Source: Xestospongia bergquistia
Taxonomy: Eukaryota > Porifera > Demospongiae > Haplosclerida > Petrosiidae
Direction: 5' to 3'
Assembly (NCBI GenBank): GCA_963965975.1
Contig: OZ014422.1
Location: 620,001-684,000, forward strand
DNA length: 64,000 nt
The translations under genes and the position numbers were made by a program. Below are positions 25,681-46,693 of the stretch, piece after piece. The notes under the pieces were generated by a model that ran no database searches, was not told the DNA's origin, and saw only the letters and a program-made list of their open reading frames with translations. The number at the start of each line of letters is the position of its first letter. Within the stretch, counting starts at the first letter, position 1.

Positions 25681-26229
25681 TCTTTGATAAAATGCAATAA
25701 AGTCAATGGCCTTTTGGTGTTATACCTCAACGTTTGGAGGAGTGGCTACGTGGGGGCAGTAATCCCAATGGAAAAACCACTAAACCACAGGAAAAACATC
25801 CATACAAAATATTCAAAATAAAAAACATAGTAGTTTCCATAAAATTATAGTTTATGATGACGACATCAGATATATCTCTGGTGTAAAGGTCTTTCCCATG
25901 GACAATGTCATTCCCCAGTGAATATGATGTTTTATTAGATAAGGAATGATTTAAACATTTAAATATATTATTATAGAAGAGTTTATTACTTGGTATAGAA
26001 TTCCTTGAAGAAAGTAATGCAACTTATTTCATTAAATAGCAAGTAAATACTGAATCATAAGCTATAGTCATTAGAAGGTGACTGCATCCTTTATCAGAGT
26101 CCACCACATAATAATAACATACTACATAACTTGAATATTAATAACTCCAGACACCACTAACTGTAGAATGCATCTTGCAATGCAAACTCTATTAATTAGT
26201 TACACATAAAACAATACATTAGTTTAATA
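25681..26229. other. Intergenic region upstream of RTK-5
   Basis: About 550 bp of AT-rich DNA between the RTK-5 start and the first recognisable remnant of psi-6. I see no supported feature. Confidence 0.55.
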
Positions 26230-28260
26230 CTGATGTACTTACTTCACTTTAGGAGGTGTAATTTTACCTCCTTTAGATATAATGCAGTAAATATTACCTA
26301 TTAAATCTCTAACTAACATTCTAAATCACCAATACACACATGTATTGTAATTGTGTAAATGTATGACATGTTCTTACTTTGCAGGCTCAATCATTGACTA
26401 CAAGGTAGTAAGACATTTCCAGCTGCCAGATCAATCTGTGTAAGAAACATTTTTTTGGACAGATACCTGAGGAAATCTGACAACAAAAACTGAATAAAAA
26501 TTTGTTCCAATTTTGTTGATGAGATGAGAGGAACAAGTATGTCATATGGTACTCAGAGAATGAGAAATGTACATGTACCTATTCATGAGGGATGGTAAGA
26601 ACTTATAAAGGTCTCCATGTTGACTGAACTCGTTACCTACAACATAATCACATTGTTTTATTAGTTCTTCAAGACTGATCACACCATTATAATGTTAAGA
26701 TAGTAAAAATGATCCATAATGGCTGCTTCTCAAAAAGAATTTTTCTAATGTGTAAGTCTAGAGAATTTTAACAGCAATATTTAGTTGTAGGAGTTCCATT
26801 GCTTCTAATTTCCATGAGATACTACACTAAATTGTCCATAATCTAATTCTCTTAGGATCCTAAACATCATGACAGACACGACTTAATCAAGTTAAACATT
26901 ATGACAGACAACATAAGCTAATTGAGTTAATTACATCTACAAATGAAATATATTAGTGTTGGATGTTGTGGTAATTCTTTAAAGTCCTCCAGTGAAGAGT
27001 TATTTATATAATTAACTCTGATTGGATGAAGATTACCAGCAGATTGATTTCTCCCAATCATCATTTGATTCCTACAAAATGCTTCAATCAAGGGGCTCTC
27101 TCCATACATGATATTAACACAGATAGTTCATTTGTCAACTAGATTATTATGGTAGTATGTATGCATCTGTGGTAGCCACATCTTACAGGCTTAAAATCTC
27201 ACACTAGTAAATAATAAAACAAAAATTAAGTACTTAATATGATGTATGTTGTTTTGTGATTAAGTTGATGGTGCTATAATCATTGTACTATCACAAAAGG
27301 TATTTGCACCAAAGTTTGTCACAGATGCACATAATTGTTAACAGCTGTAAGATTGAACTAAATCAACTGTTAACAGGAAGACTGAGAAAACACGAGAGTA
27401 ATAAGTGTATTGACATAACAAGTGTTATAAGAGTTATGAATAATATTAAAGTACTTTACTGATTTACTTTGTACTAGCATAAGACAATTAGGAGCTAGCA
27501 TCTATTAATTATGATTACAATAATATTAAATACCTTCATTGTGTTTTTCTCTGTAATCTTGATAACGAGGAAGTCCCTGTCATTTCTGATGTTAATGAAA
27601 TGAATAGTATTGAGAAATTAATACTAATTATATGGATGTAATAGTATTAAATTGTACTGTTGGAGTTATTAACACAATTGTATTTAGTCTAAAGTACTGT
27701 TTGTGCCTTAGATATTGATCTAATAAAGACTTCAAGTACTTCATTGGGTGTTTTCAATAAAGTCTTCAAATGATGTCCATTGTTAACAGTAGGAATAAAC
27801 AAACTAAGTATGTTACCAATTTCAACATATGAAGGTTCATCTATAATGACATCAATAGTTAAATAATCAGCCTGAAAAGGTGTCCCTAGTAGTAACATAT
27901 CTAACTTGACTTCAGTGTAAACAATGGTTGGTTATACTTTGACACTATATTTGAATTTAAGAGTATTTTAGCAGTGGACTAATAACAGCATCATTATTAT
28001 GATCAAGTGCATAATATAGTCCTGTGGTACTATCTTCGAGAACATATAAAAGTTTGTAACGGTATAAATTATTGTTGTCTGAAGTGTGTTTTGCCAATAA
28101 TGCCATTCTTAGTGATCAATTTTTGATATGGTAAGGATTCATTATTAAATTGAATAGTAGAGTGCCTATTAACAAAGAATTGATAAAGAAGAGTAAAGAG
28201 AACTCTTTTATTGTCTTCTAACATAATCACTGCTATTACATTTAAGCCAAGCAACTTCTA
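26230..28260 (-). pseudogene. psi-6: decayed RTK copy
   Basis: Degenerate counterparts of several receptor exons lie in the expected minus-strand order. Near 26260-26340 is a DFG/APE-type exon with in-frame stops. Near 26385-26480 is a catalytic-loop exon whose HRDLAAR equivalent is scrambled. N-lobe traces lie at about 26690-26860. An ectodomain trace at 27689-27898 reads VEIGNILSLFIP, comparable to the GDIFGIHIP strand of paralogues, and another lies at about 27970-28250. Stops and frameshifts interrupt all of it, and no signal-peptide exon is visible. This is an old, dead family member. Boundaries are approximate. Confidence 0.65.
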
Positions 28261-28540
28261 AAAACCTTTAATGAATACAGAGTATTTAAAGCTAGTTATT
28301 AGGACTTAATACAACGAGCATACTCAACAAATATATTAATTAATATTATTAACTAAAGGAGGCAGTATAATATAGTTGTAACTAATATAACAGATTTAAA
28401 ATATCAAGCATAAAATTAATAAAATTTAGAGCAAAATGTATGAATAATTCAGGAACTATATTGTACATAAAAAGGAAAACTTGATAACACAAAATTAATT
28501 ACGATTTAATAGCTTAATATAGTAATTTATTGTATTTATA

Positions 28541-31500
28541 TTATAGGGTCCCTTTATATGAGTAGTAAGCATTTTGCAGTTCAAGATAAAGACCCTGCCC
28601 TGCTTCAAGTGGTGCTCCCAAAATAGCAGCTTGAGGATGGGTCTCCTTGTCCCGTCGTGTCCACAGAATGACACCCCATTCAGGTTGCGAGAGACGAGAG
28701 ACTAAATTAGCAAATGTTGGACGAGAGGACGTTTCTGGATGCCTAAAAGTATAGGTCATTGTAGCGTTTTCAATATAAAGAGTCTTACCAGCATTGTATC
28801 ATCATTTCATAGATTGATCTGGGACAGCCAGGAGGAGGTGGAAGACGATAACCATCTCCAATTTTTCTAAATGTCTACACACAATTCATTATAAAATGTA
28901 GAAGAAATAAGATCATTAAAACTTACTTGTTGATTAGTGATGCCCGAAAATGGTTTATGTCCAAGACTCCATATTTCAAACATGAGGACCCCAAAACTCC
29001 ACACATCACTTGCTGAGGAATATTTCTTATAAAGCAATGCCTATGTGAAGAGAAGTTGATGTCATAATACAGTTATCAACCAAAGAGGTTGTACCTCTGG
29101 AGCAGTCCATTTAACAGGGACTTGACCTCCTTTAGAGATGTAGTAATTTTCATCTTGAAGATCTCTTGATAATCCAAAATCAGAAATCTAATATTGAGAT
29201 AGAAACAATAATTGTTAATATTATTAAATATTACCTTGCAAGTATGATCTTCAGTCACTAGTATATTCCTAGCAGCCAAGTCTCTGTGTACAAAACATTT
29301 CTTTGACAGGTACTCCATACCTGAGGCAATCTGACGACAAAAACTGAGTAGGAGAGTAGGTAGTGTTGAGGGAACTAACTCTCCTGGTCTGTAGATAGTA
29401 GACATAATTATAATCAAATAAAAGGACTTTGATTATTTCACATACGAAGGTATGAAAGTCTCCAAATATTGTTTCATATCTCCATGTTTCATTAGTTCCA
29501 GTACTATCATAACCTACCAATGAATACTAAAATATTAGCAATCTTTGTTTCCTAAACTCACTGGTTCAGCCATAGTGACCACTCCATATAACTTGACAAT
29601 ATTAGGATGATGAAACTGACCCATAATGGCTGCCTCTTGTAGGAACTTAACCTTCTCTTCCTCTGAAGCATCATCTTTTAAAGTTTTAATGGCTACACCA
29701 AGTGGTCCATCTGGAGAAATCCACACTCCTTGAGCAACAGTACCAAATTGTCCAGAGCCCAAATGACCTTCAATACTAACAACACCATTAATAAAATGAT
29801 ACTAGTGATCCAGTTAAAATCTACCTGATTTGTCCTCGTATAATTTCTCGATATCTTTGCTGAGCTAATTGTTCATAGATACTAGTACAATCTGAACCAG
29901 GAGTCCAATATATTTCAGCTTCAGTGAAAAAAACTGAGTTATGATCACCATCAACAACTTGGTAATTTTCTCCACTCTATATATAAAAGAAACAATGTAA
30001 ACAAATAGTTTGAAACAAGTATATTATTATAAGTTATTGGCTTACTTGTGTTAGTGTAGAATAGATATCATCTCCCACTAAAGATGATTGATTAATGTAA
30101 TCACTTAACTTGTTTCTTTGAGCCTATTTAATATTGACACACAAAATTATAAAAAATTATAGAAAATTCTACAAATAACACAAAATTATTCCAGTATGTA
30201 CTAAAATTACTCCAGTATGTACTAACTTGATCAGTCTATTATCTATTAATACACTCTATTAATGCACTCTAATAATACACTTACAATATAAATTTCCCTA
30301 ATAATACACATATTATATAACAATAGTAATGATATTAGTAAAAAAGCCACATAATTATATATAATCTAATTCAATTACTATGTATTATTACTTACCATAG
30401 TTGGCACTATAATGCCCCATTCTAAATGGTTATATGCAGCAGCTGGTGGTGTTGGCTCCAACTACAAAGGAAGTTGTATGGTACACATAAGAGGAATGGA
30501 TGCCAAGATCATGACTATATTGATGGTATTGTGGTTTATTGAACATGACCATAAACTCATTACATGATAATTAATATGTATAGTTACATATACCTGCTAA
30601 GGACATGGGAGTATCAGATCATTACTATTTTGATGTGTTATCAACTTACATAGTGTGGTGATAAATCATTAGTTGGTTTTGGCATACCAGCTTCAGTATA
30701 GAAGGAATACTCAGTTTCATAATGTGTAGTAGACAGAACATTATATTCAATATTATTAGGTGAAAGAAGAGGTACTATCTTTTGTTGATTATCTATAAAT
30801 AGAAATTGCCATAATTTAAACGTAAAGAGTATAGGAGTTTGACATTCTCTTCAATCCAGTACTTATATTCTTAGATTAACTATACAAGAAAGATTTCTAC
30901 ATATATAGTATGACATTGTTCATTTCTAGGTAGTGATTGTATGAGTAGTCTTAAGTAACTAATGTTTGCTATTTGACTAACTAATGATACCTTAATGATA
31001 TTGGGTTTGGCTATTATAAGTTGTTAACTTTACAAAATAAAGTACAGTTTTGGTAAACTAGATGTACACAGTTTGTATTTGAGAGGTAGGAGGTTTAAAT
31101 CAATGGTCATGATATCTATGATATTGTCATATGTACTATCTCTCTCATACATGTCAGTACAAAATTATATTAATAAAATGGAATATAGTTTAAAGTACTT
31201 ACCTCCATATAATGGATTATTAAGTGTGTGTCCATTGTCTAATTTTGAGACTTCACACTTATCCACCATCTTTCTCTTCCTTACCAATACAATAGCTATA
31301 ATAATGACAATACATATGATAACTGTTATAAGTAGAACTAGTACAGCAACAATAGCACCAACTAAATGAGCCTCATTGTTTCCTGATGGATCCAATCTTG
31401 GTGTGGTATTTATTACAGGAGGTACAGATATAGCTGGAGATATTGATATAGACTGAGATAGAGTTGAAATGAGAGTTACTGGAGGTGAGGTGGAGAGAGC

Positions 31501-33025
31501 ATTGGTAGACATGAAGTCATTTCCATTAACTGTGTAATAGATATAAGACTCTCACTCTACCCATTCACAATATGTAATACACTAACCTGAAGTTGATACA
31601 ATAGTAGTAACAACTGCAGTAGAAGTTGACAAGAATGAAGAAAACAATAATGTAACAGTAGGTGTGTCTATACCTTATTATGTGTAATTATTATGAGATA
31701 TGATATGATATAAGAACTTACTGATTTCTAATGTGACAAGTGGAAAATCATTTGCTCCTTCTGTTCTAAGTGCTGAATTAATTGTTGTAGGAGCAGGTGA
31801 ATCCACATCACTATCAATACGAAGATTAAGTGGTCCACTCTCTCTTTGTTCATATAGCAATAGTTTATTGTCTTTATCTTCAGGTATATGAATACCAAAT
31901 ATATCTCCCTCTTGGAAATCCAATGGAGCCACAGGATAAAATACATGTACATTTGAGTTATCTGTTGAATTAACAGTAGCTAAACTAGATCCTTCTTTAT
32001 TGTAACTAGTAGGACCAGTTTGACGCCATATTTGGAGTTCGGGTAAGTCTCCTGTGGCTCTGTTTTGATCTACAGCTCCATAGATCCATTTTATAACACT
32101 ACCATTACATGAGAACTTCATCTCTGGATATATATACTGTCTTTTATCTCCTGGCTGTCTAGCATTATGTATCAGTAGAGCATTCTCCTTGATGACTGTA
32201 GCATTTATTGAACTGCTAACACAAGCTCCATCTAATGACATAATAGATCACAATAGTTTAGTATATATGATATAACTCACCAGTTATAGGATAGACTAAT
32301 ACCAAATCATTACTAATTGAATTACCAGATAAATCAGCAGTTGTTGAACCAAAGTTGATTTGATGACTATCAAAATTAACAACACCTTCTATGTAATAGA
32401 CTCTAAAAAAACTGTTCCCTTGAGAAGGTTGTGATATAGCTAATATATCTCCACTTTGTACTGATATGGGTGGATCCAGAGGATATTCAAACACTCCATT
32501 AGTACTGACATTATTAGTTGAGTAATATATAGTTCTCTCACTGTCTACAACAAGATAATATTGTTCAGGATTAGATTCTTGAGGTCTCCAGATTTGAACA
32601 CTAGGAAAGAACTGACGATTATTATTTGGTGCTCTAAGGTCACCTCCCACAATAACACTGGTAATAGTTGTTGATGAACAGTTAAACTGATATTCTGTGA
32701 GGATTCTAATTGTATTGTCCAGATCATTCCCCACTCTGTCAAGACCTATCCGTCCAGCTCTAAAGGTCAGTAATCCTAACTCCATAAACCTCTCAGTACA
32801 TTGTTGTGATGTAATAGATTCTGCTACTACTAAACAAAAATAATACAAAGAGGACAACAACATTTATTATTATTTTAGTCTACTTTATATAATCACGATA
32901 GATTTTTAGCTAACTTAAATACAAATGAATTATATATTGAGAACAAAGTATGAGCTGATTTCAAACTTACTGTCAATGAAACCTACACATATTAAGATAC
33001 TCCAATAAACAATTGACGAGAACAT
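28541..33025 (-). CDS. RTK-7: receptor tyrosine kinase with two ectodomain modules
   Basis: A signal-peptide exon starting at 33025 ([16 protein letters not shown]) is spliced to module 1 (about 32279-32830; [26 protein letters not shown], ending VYPITG). Module 2 follows (about 31722-32230; [26 protein letters not shown]). A stalk exon (31588-31675) precedes the stalk/membrane exon (about 31200-31520), which ends NNPLYGG. Cytoplasmic exons are about 30650-30790, 30396-30460 and 30043-30120; the juxtamembrane exon is about 29823-29975 (IYWTPGS, IYEQL, RYREI). The kinase spans about 28787-29765: [40 protein letters not shown]. The tail (28541-28759) has ILGAPL and LYLELQNAY. It appears fully functional and is the most diverged of the two-module group. 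Confidence 0.88.
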
Positions 33026-33223
33026 CTTTAGTCTGATACAACTTAAGATAGCCCATCCTTTTATTTTTAGCAGATTGCGTGGGAGAATTGCTAATAATTA
33101 TGTCATTAATTATGACGTAAGAAAATGACACTGCCTAAGTAAAAAATATGATCTATCATTAACGTTAAATAACATTCAATTATATAAACATGAGCATCTT
33201 AAATAGCACACAAATCAAGTCAA

Positions 33224-37472
<4,249 letters not shown>

Positions 37473-37548
37473 CTTCTGTAGGAGTCTAATTAAGTTATTA
37501 AAAATTATTAGTGACTATTCTAACAATGCAAATTATTACTTGTTTTCT

Positions 37549-37698
37549 ACCGTTTGTGTCCTAGACTCCATATCTCATAGAGTACTGCACCAAAACTCCA
37601 CACATCACTAGCAGTGGAATATCGTTCAAAATGTAAGGCCTGTAGTTATACAGTTTACAATATAACTGATACATAACATTAGTAATCTACTGACTTCA
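37549..37698 (-). pseudogene. Orphan kinase exon fragment
   Basis: An isolated copy of the C-lobe exon encoding [20 protein letters not shown], with the start of its upstream intron, lies alone between RTK-8 and RTK-9. No other kinase exon flanks it, so it is a duplication remnant. It closely matches RTK-8 positions 33630-33770. Confidence 0.8.
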
Positions 37699-38443
37699 CT
37701 AACATTGAACAATTTTGTTTTTAATCATTTCTGTCAGGAGAGATCATAAATGAATAAAAAGAAACATCCTTGTTTATATAACTATTCAATATGACCAATA
37801 CAGAGTCAAAAAGAGGAGTGCTAGTGGATTAAAATTTAAATTAGTCAACTAGTGTCATGAAACTGATCAAATCTGGATGTATCTAGAATAGTTGTGTCAG
37901 TATTGTCACACTAGATATAATTAGAAATAAAGATGTGACAATAGAGATTTGAATAAACATGTTAGTACAACAAGAATACTCTAATGCATACAAGGTCATC
38001 CAGTCCTTACATAGCAATGGAAGTAGAGTTCACACATTTTATATGGATATGTATAGTAACTACTTGTTATTATAGTATCTACATATAAGAGACTCTCTCT
38101 GAATTCCTAAGTATGATGATTTTATTTTATCATTGTAACATCCTCCACATCAGTTCGTCCTGATAGAATTGATTCTTCCTGTTAGTTATTACACAAAATG
38201 TTAATAGAACTATCACATGGTAGCAACACAAGACTAAAGGCTAAAGTTAATATAGTTACTGAACTTTTATCACTTAATGATTCTTTTGTGATGTTTTATT
38301 TACAGGATTTTGAGGTAGGTAGATTTAGGATTTTCAGTTTTGATAAGTTACATTATAAAAATTGATACAGCTAGTTATTATATTTAAGAATAAAACTCAA
38401 AACATGATTAGATTTTTGATTTCATTTTAAATGTAGAACATAG
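37699..38443. other. Intergenic region between the orphan exon and RTK-9
   Basis: About 745 bp of AT-rich sequence without a supported gene. Confidence 0.5.
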
Positions 38444-42521
<4,078 letters not shown>

Positions 42522-42839
42522 CAGTCACTACTAACACACTAACAGAATGTTCAAAAAATGTTACAGTTATGAAAACTGTGTCCTTTCATATATCACAGTT
42601 ATTCTAATGTCTAATGTCAGCATTTGTACATTCTCTATAAATCATATGCAGTGTTGTGTACTATATCTCTTTAAAAGAAATTAATAACTAAAAGTAAAGT
42701 CTTTCACTACATAACAAAATAAATCTAAAAGAAAGCATCAAGCTAGATTACTGATATTGAGAAGTAGATTAAAATATATGTGCTATCCTAATATAGACAT
42801 GTACTAATCTATCTTGATTTAAGACTTGTCAACTAGATT
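42522..42839. other. Intergenic flank of RTK-9
   Basis: About 320 bp 5' of RTK-9. It is duplicated with small differences at about 58086-58400. No gene is visible. Confidence 0.6.
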
Positions 42840-43279
42840 GTAATTCAAAGTATCATGAGGTGGTACTTAAAAAGTGATTGATGTATCTTCATAGACAATA
42901 CCACTACCATTAATGTCTTTTATTTATTTGTATTTATCATTGTGTAAGATTCTAGAAAAGGAATCAAGATGAAGTGGTTATATATACTTGTATAAAAGGA
43001 AACCAGAGTAGACACATTTTTTATATGGAGGAGTATAGTATCTATACAAACTGTCTATTATTACAGTACATAGATTTGTTAATGTAATTAACTTTGTGTT
43101 AGGGTCTTGATTGTCTCCACTAGGTCTACCCCACCTCTTCCTCTTAATACATCCTCTTATGCTTGTTTCAAGAAATAAACAGTGAAATGATAATAATTAT
43201 TGATTTGTTGGCAAGACTGATGATTCCAGAGGATGATAGCATAATCAACTACTGAAATATTAAAGTCTGATATCAATAG
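42840..43279 (-). pseudogene. Relic of an RTK, part A (upstream of the transposon)
   Basis: The stretch around 42850-43080 is a decayed copy of the RTK-9 cytoplasmic exon and following intron (40280-40530): the TCATGAGGTGGT core, the CATTGT..AAGATTCTAGAAAAGGAA segment and the TATCTATACAAACT stretch align in order. The frames are broken. Part B continues after the transposon. An equivalent relic sits at about 58400-59660. Confidence 0.6.
43273..43279 (+). repeat. Target-site duplication, left copy
   Basis: TCAATAG directly precedes the transposon and is repeated after it at 48243-48249. Reading the shared A as part of the duplication gives ATCAATAG (8 bp). The uninterrupted site occurs once at about 58840 in the other segmental duplicate. 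Confidence 0.85.
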
Positions 43280-43885
43280 TAGGGCTTCCAATGTGAAAAA
43301 CTGATGTTCATGATATGGAAAGATTAGGATCTCAGCATGCTTACCTTTCTAAACGAATGCTCCAGCTCCAGTAAAAACTCTAGTAAAGCAGTATTTTTTG
43401 CACAGCACTTAATTGTAATGTTGGTGAACAAAGGGTTAAAATTGCTCATTTGCCTCGTGGGTCAATCTCTAATCTTTGCTCAAGAACGAGTTCATTTTGA
43501 GGGTGGCTGAAAGGTCGAGGATATCAGGTGATAATTCTAGCACATAAAATAGTTTATTTACCAGTGTTGATTGGTGCTAACTGTATATGAAGCATGATCA
43601 GGGGTGAGATTATTGCCCCTACACTAGAAGTGCTTGACAAGAACCCAACCCTCACAGCATTTTTGTATCAAGGGATAAGTACTCTAATAGTATACCAGCA
43701 ATGAATCAAACACAATGTGTTTTTCCATCTGGGTGATTGCTGTAATGACAGAATGTTGAATTTTTGTACTTTTGTCAACTAAATCATATTAGTACTGTTT
43801 CCAATTAGTGTTTGGTAAAGGTTTACATAGGCATACTATTGTTTATATTGCTGTTCTTTATTTATTTCAGGGTAAAGAGAAATAT
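43280..43885 (+). repeat. Left terminal inverted repeat of the transposon
   Basis: Pairs with 47638-48242 in inverse orientation, with only a few mismatches visible. It contains the same acceptor-like TTTATTTCAG that on the right arm precedes the first coding exon, so a splice acceptor, and perhaps a promoter, also faces inward on the plus strand. Confidence 0.92.
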
Positions 43886-44092
43886 TCACCATGTTCAGCC
43901 AGTACGTGATCTCACTTGTAGTAGAACATAATGGACAGTGATTATAGAGAATTTTTGACCCAGTGTCCATTGCTATACTTTTGTGTATAGTAAACACCCC
44001 TGTTATATCCTAAGCCCGCCTCTTAAGTTTTAATTATGTTATTATGGGTGACAAAATTCAATTAGAAATCAGTATGGCACTATATTATTGAA

Positions 44093-44305
44093 TTGTTTAG
44101 GTTGTATGCAGTTGAAACTTCAGGAACATTTTGCTTATATGAAGTTCAAGCATTACGTTTGGAAATGAAGCGCTATACAGAACAGATTGCAAAGTTAAAT
44201 GAAGAATTCACTAAAATGAAAAAGGGAGTTGAAGCAGTATTAAAAGAACTAGATTATACATGTTGCTTTTTAACTGACATAACATCAAAAAATCTTATCA
44301 ATTAA
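44093..44305 (+). CDS. Small coiled-coil reading frame in the transposon, plus strand
   Basis: A 70-codon frame on the strand opposite the transposase, between the left repeat and the transposase stop. After about residue 20 it shows heptad-like spacing (LRLEMKRYTEQIAKL, then KGVEAVLKEL), suggesting a short coiled coil. A possible acceptor TTGTTTAG lies just before its first codons, so it could be the last exon of a transcript starting in the left inverted repeat. It may also be fortuitous. Confidence 0.35.
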   Translation: MFRLYAVETSGTFCLYEVQALRLEMKRYTEQIAKLNEEFTKMKKGVEAVLKELDYTCCFLTDITSKNLIN

Positions 44306-44380
44306 TTAAAGATTATTTTGGTTATTTACAAAGATGAAATTATGTAAGTACTTTCAAGTCTCCATTGAGTAAATCAAGGA

Positions 44381-46693
44381 TCAAATCAAAGAAACAGGAT
44401 TCTTCCTCTTCATCAAAAGTTCATGGGCTTTAGTGTATGTATCATAATCTACCACCATACCATTGTACCATTTTATGTCGTTTGTATCTTCTAACTCGAA
44501 TTTGTGACTAATGTGCTTCCCAACAAGAGAACCAGGATCTTCAATGTAAGTTGAAAATTCAGCAGAAGAGGGATCCTGATCAATATAATCACTCAGCTCT
44601 TGAATAACCTTACATAAAGGTCGCTGTCTACCTGACCGACTAAATGAAATATGAATGCTTTGTCCAAGGAGCTTTTTCCTCAATTTTACTTGTCCACTTA
44701 AAAAGGATCTTTTTTCCACCTTCTTTTGTGTAGCAGTTGCTGACTTACTCTCTATGTCAGAAAGTATCTCATGAAGTTCTCTGGAAGTTGTTACTAAGTG
44801 CAGTTGAGACGGCTGATCTCTCTCTAATTTTGCTTTTCTCTTCATAGCTTCGTGATGTAAATGAGAGTTAATCAAGTGTTCTTGTCTTCTCTTTGCTACT
44901 TCTTTCTCTGCTTCAACGTGCTCCCTTCTAACAGCTTGCCTTGATTCAACTGCTAAGTCAATCACTTTTGCTTGGTGGTCATCTGGAAGACTGTCCAGCC
45001 ATTTCATAGTCTTGTTCTTTTTCACTTCAACCAAATTAGAACAAGCCACTTGATGTAAATTAGGTAGCGCTGTTGTCAGATAATCATTCAATCCAAGAAT
45101 TGACTCGCAAAGGTCATTGCTGGGCTGTAATTCAGCAAATACCTTTCTCACTTCCGGCTCAGGCGGATCCCAATAAATTCCGCCTGGAAGATTGTTCTGA
45201 GCATACGCACATAACTTTTCTTTCATTAAAGCTGCTCCAGAACTCAAAAGAGGAAACAAGGCATCGCTATCACTCGCTGACTCCTTAAACAATCTCTCAT
45301 ACAAAACCTCTGACTTTTTATGAAGACGATGGTTTATCTTCTTGTTGTCTCCATAAAGTCTGTCTTCAGACTGAAATACTGCATATTGGCAGTCCATGAC
45401 AATTTCCGGGTATTTTTCTACTTCTTCCAAGAACAATTGCAACTCAAGATAATGCCTGTTCATATCCAAAACAGACTTCTTCAGATCATTTGACTCGGAC
45501 AGCATTACTAGATCAGCATAGATATGATAATACATCAATGCATCAGCTTCCAGCAAAAAAAATAGTTTACGATCAAGCAATTTTTCCAAGACATCTCTTT
45601 CTAGCTTATTACCATTATCTTTGCCTGTGTACTGCAAGAACTCAATAGCTGCTCTTCTTAGAAAGATTACTCTCACTCCATTTGCAGCTGACACGAAATA
45701 ACGACTTCCCACTTGATGATCCAAAGAAACATTACAACAAGTCTGATAATATAGTAAACAGTCTTCAGATAAACTGGAATCTTTTGACATTATTGACAAA
45801 AAGTCATCAAAACTACTTCCACATCCATATTCTGGAGCACCGCACTTTCCAAATAATTTGCAAAACTCATATACCAGGGTATCAACAGGATTGTGTTTAC
45901 CATCAGCGGTGCTGTTCTGGAATGCCTTTCGAAGGTTAACAGCTAAGTGCATTGAACAGAAGGTTTCGATGAGCTCGACCGTAGTACTCATTGTTTGTCC
46001 ATACGTAGTCTCATCAGCCTCTCGGCAGTTTTCAATTAACTTATTGAGCCTTTTCTGGGAAGCTGCAGAGTCTGAAGTTGATGAAACAAAAAGTATCCAG
46101 TTAATACCATCTGCATTAGGCATTTTTAAAGCATGTGCAGTTTTGCGTAAGTACTCAAGCTCTCTAGAGATGGAAGCAATAGCACTCTGAGCTGTTCCAT
46201 CTGGAACTTCATTAACAGAGACAACAATATCATTGATAGCCACTCCTTCTAACTTTTTCTGTCTCTTGGTTGTCCCATCAGTTTTGAGCTTGAAACCCAT
46301 ATTTTCAGAAGCTTGCTGACAGAAAACAGTTGCTTTGTGGGCATTACTAACTGTCTTCAATTCGTCTCTACGCATGTAACTAGCACAAGCTCGCTGAGGA
46401 AGCTTGAGATGCTCCACATCAACAGATGGATTAAAGCTCTTAATAACAGCCTTGATGATACTTGTAATCTTTGAAGCTGGAATTTCAGATACTAACAAAG
46501 TGTAATAAAGTTTCCATACAGTGGGAGAGTATTGTTTTCCATACTTTGTCTGGAATGAGAAGTTTTCATCAGAAGATGAATCCTCTTCGTCTTCAGTAGA
46601 AGACATATCACATTCTGCTGTCTCCTCTAATAGGTCTGCAATGTCTTCTTGCAACAGAACAGGGTCCTTCTTAAACGTTGGGCTTTTCTTCAC
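44381..46693 (-). CDS. Transposon ORF2: probable DDE-type transposase
   Basis: 770 codons counted from 46693, where the first codon is GTG, so this is a continuation of an upstream exon rather than a true start. Seen: an acidic Ser-rich N-terminus (residues 20-45); D139 in LKTDGTTKRQ; D208 in STSDSAAS; CSMHLAVNLRKAF at 246-258, a C-x-x-H motif as in hAT-like transposases; a long helical insertion; E530 in PSNDLCESILGLND; a charged helical segment at about 600-650; and a C-terminal unit (about 715-750) with VGKHISHKFE and WYNGMVVDYD, resembling Tudor/chromo-like folds found in metazoan transposon proteins. The D...D...CxxH...E order supports an RNase H-fold transposase; the catalytic assignment is inference. 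It overlaps ORF1 by 4 bp in the -1 frame; an AG acceptor near 46712 suggests they are spliced together. Confidence 0.75.
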   Translation of the reverse strand: MKKSPTFKKDPVLLQEDIADLLEETAECDMSSTEDEEDSSSDENFSFQTKYGKQYSPTVWKLYYTLLVSEIPASKITSIIKAVIKSFNPSVDVEHLKLPQRACASYMRRDELKTVSNAHKATVFCQQASENMGFKLKTDGTTKRQKKLEGVAINDIVVSVNEVPDGTAQSAIASISRELEYLRKTAHALKMPNADGINWILFVSSTSDSAASQKRLNKLIENCREADETTYGQTMSTTVELIETFCSMHLAVNLRKAFQNSTADGKHNPVDTLVYEFCKLFGKCGAPEYGCGSSFDDFLSIMSKDSSLSEDCLLYYQTCCNVSLDHQVGSRYFVSAANGVRVIFLRRAAIEFLQYTGKDNGNKLERDVLEKLLDRKLFFLLEADALMYYHIYADLVMLSESNDLKKSVLDMNRHYLELQLFLEEVEKYPEIVMDCQYAVFQSEDRLYGDNKKINHRLHKKSEVLYERLFKESASDSDALFPLLSSGAALMKEKLCAYAQNNLPGGIYWDPPEPEVRKVFAELQPSNDLCESILGLNDYLTTALPNLHQVACSNLVEVKKNKTMKWLDSLPDDHQAKVIDLAVESRQAVRREHVEAEKEVAKRRQEHLINSHLHHEAMKRKAKLERDQPSQLHLVTTSRELHEILSDIESKSATATQKKVEKRSFLSGQVKLRKKLLGQSIHISFSRSGRQRPLCKVIQELSDYIDQDPSSAEFSTYIEDPGSLVGKHISHKFELEDTNDIKWYNGMVVDYDTYTKAHELLMKRKNPVSLI

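Noticed and set aside
26927-27109. A 60-codon minus-strand frame as a separate small gene
   Set aside because: It lies within the decayed psi-6 interval, has no recognisable start context or family features, and is probably chance or a remnant exon.
45073-46190. Several plus-strand frames inside the transposon (45073, 45682, 45858)
   Set aside because: They lie antisense to the long ORF2 and show no domain or splice support.
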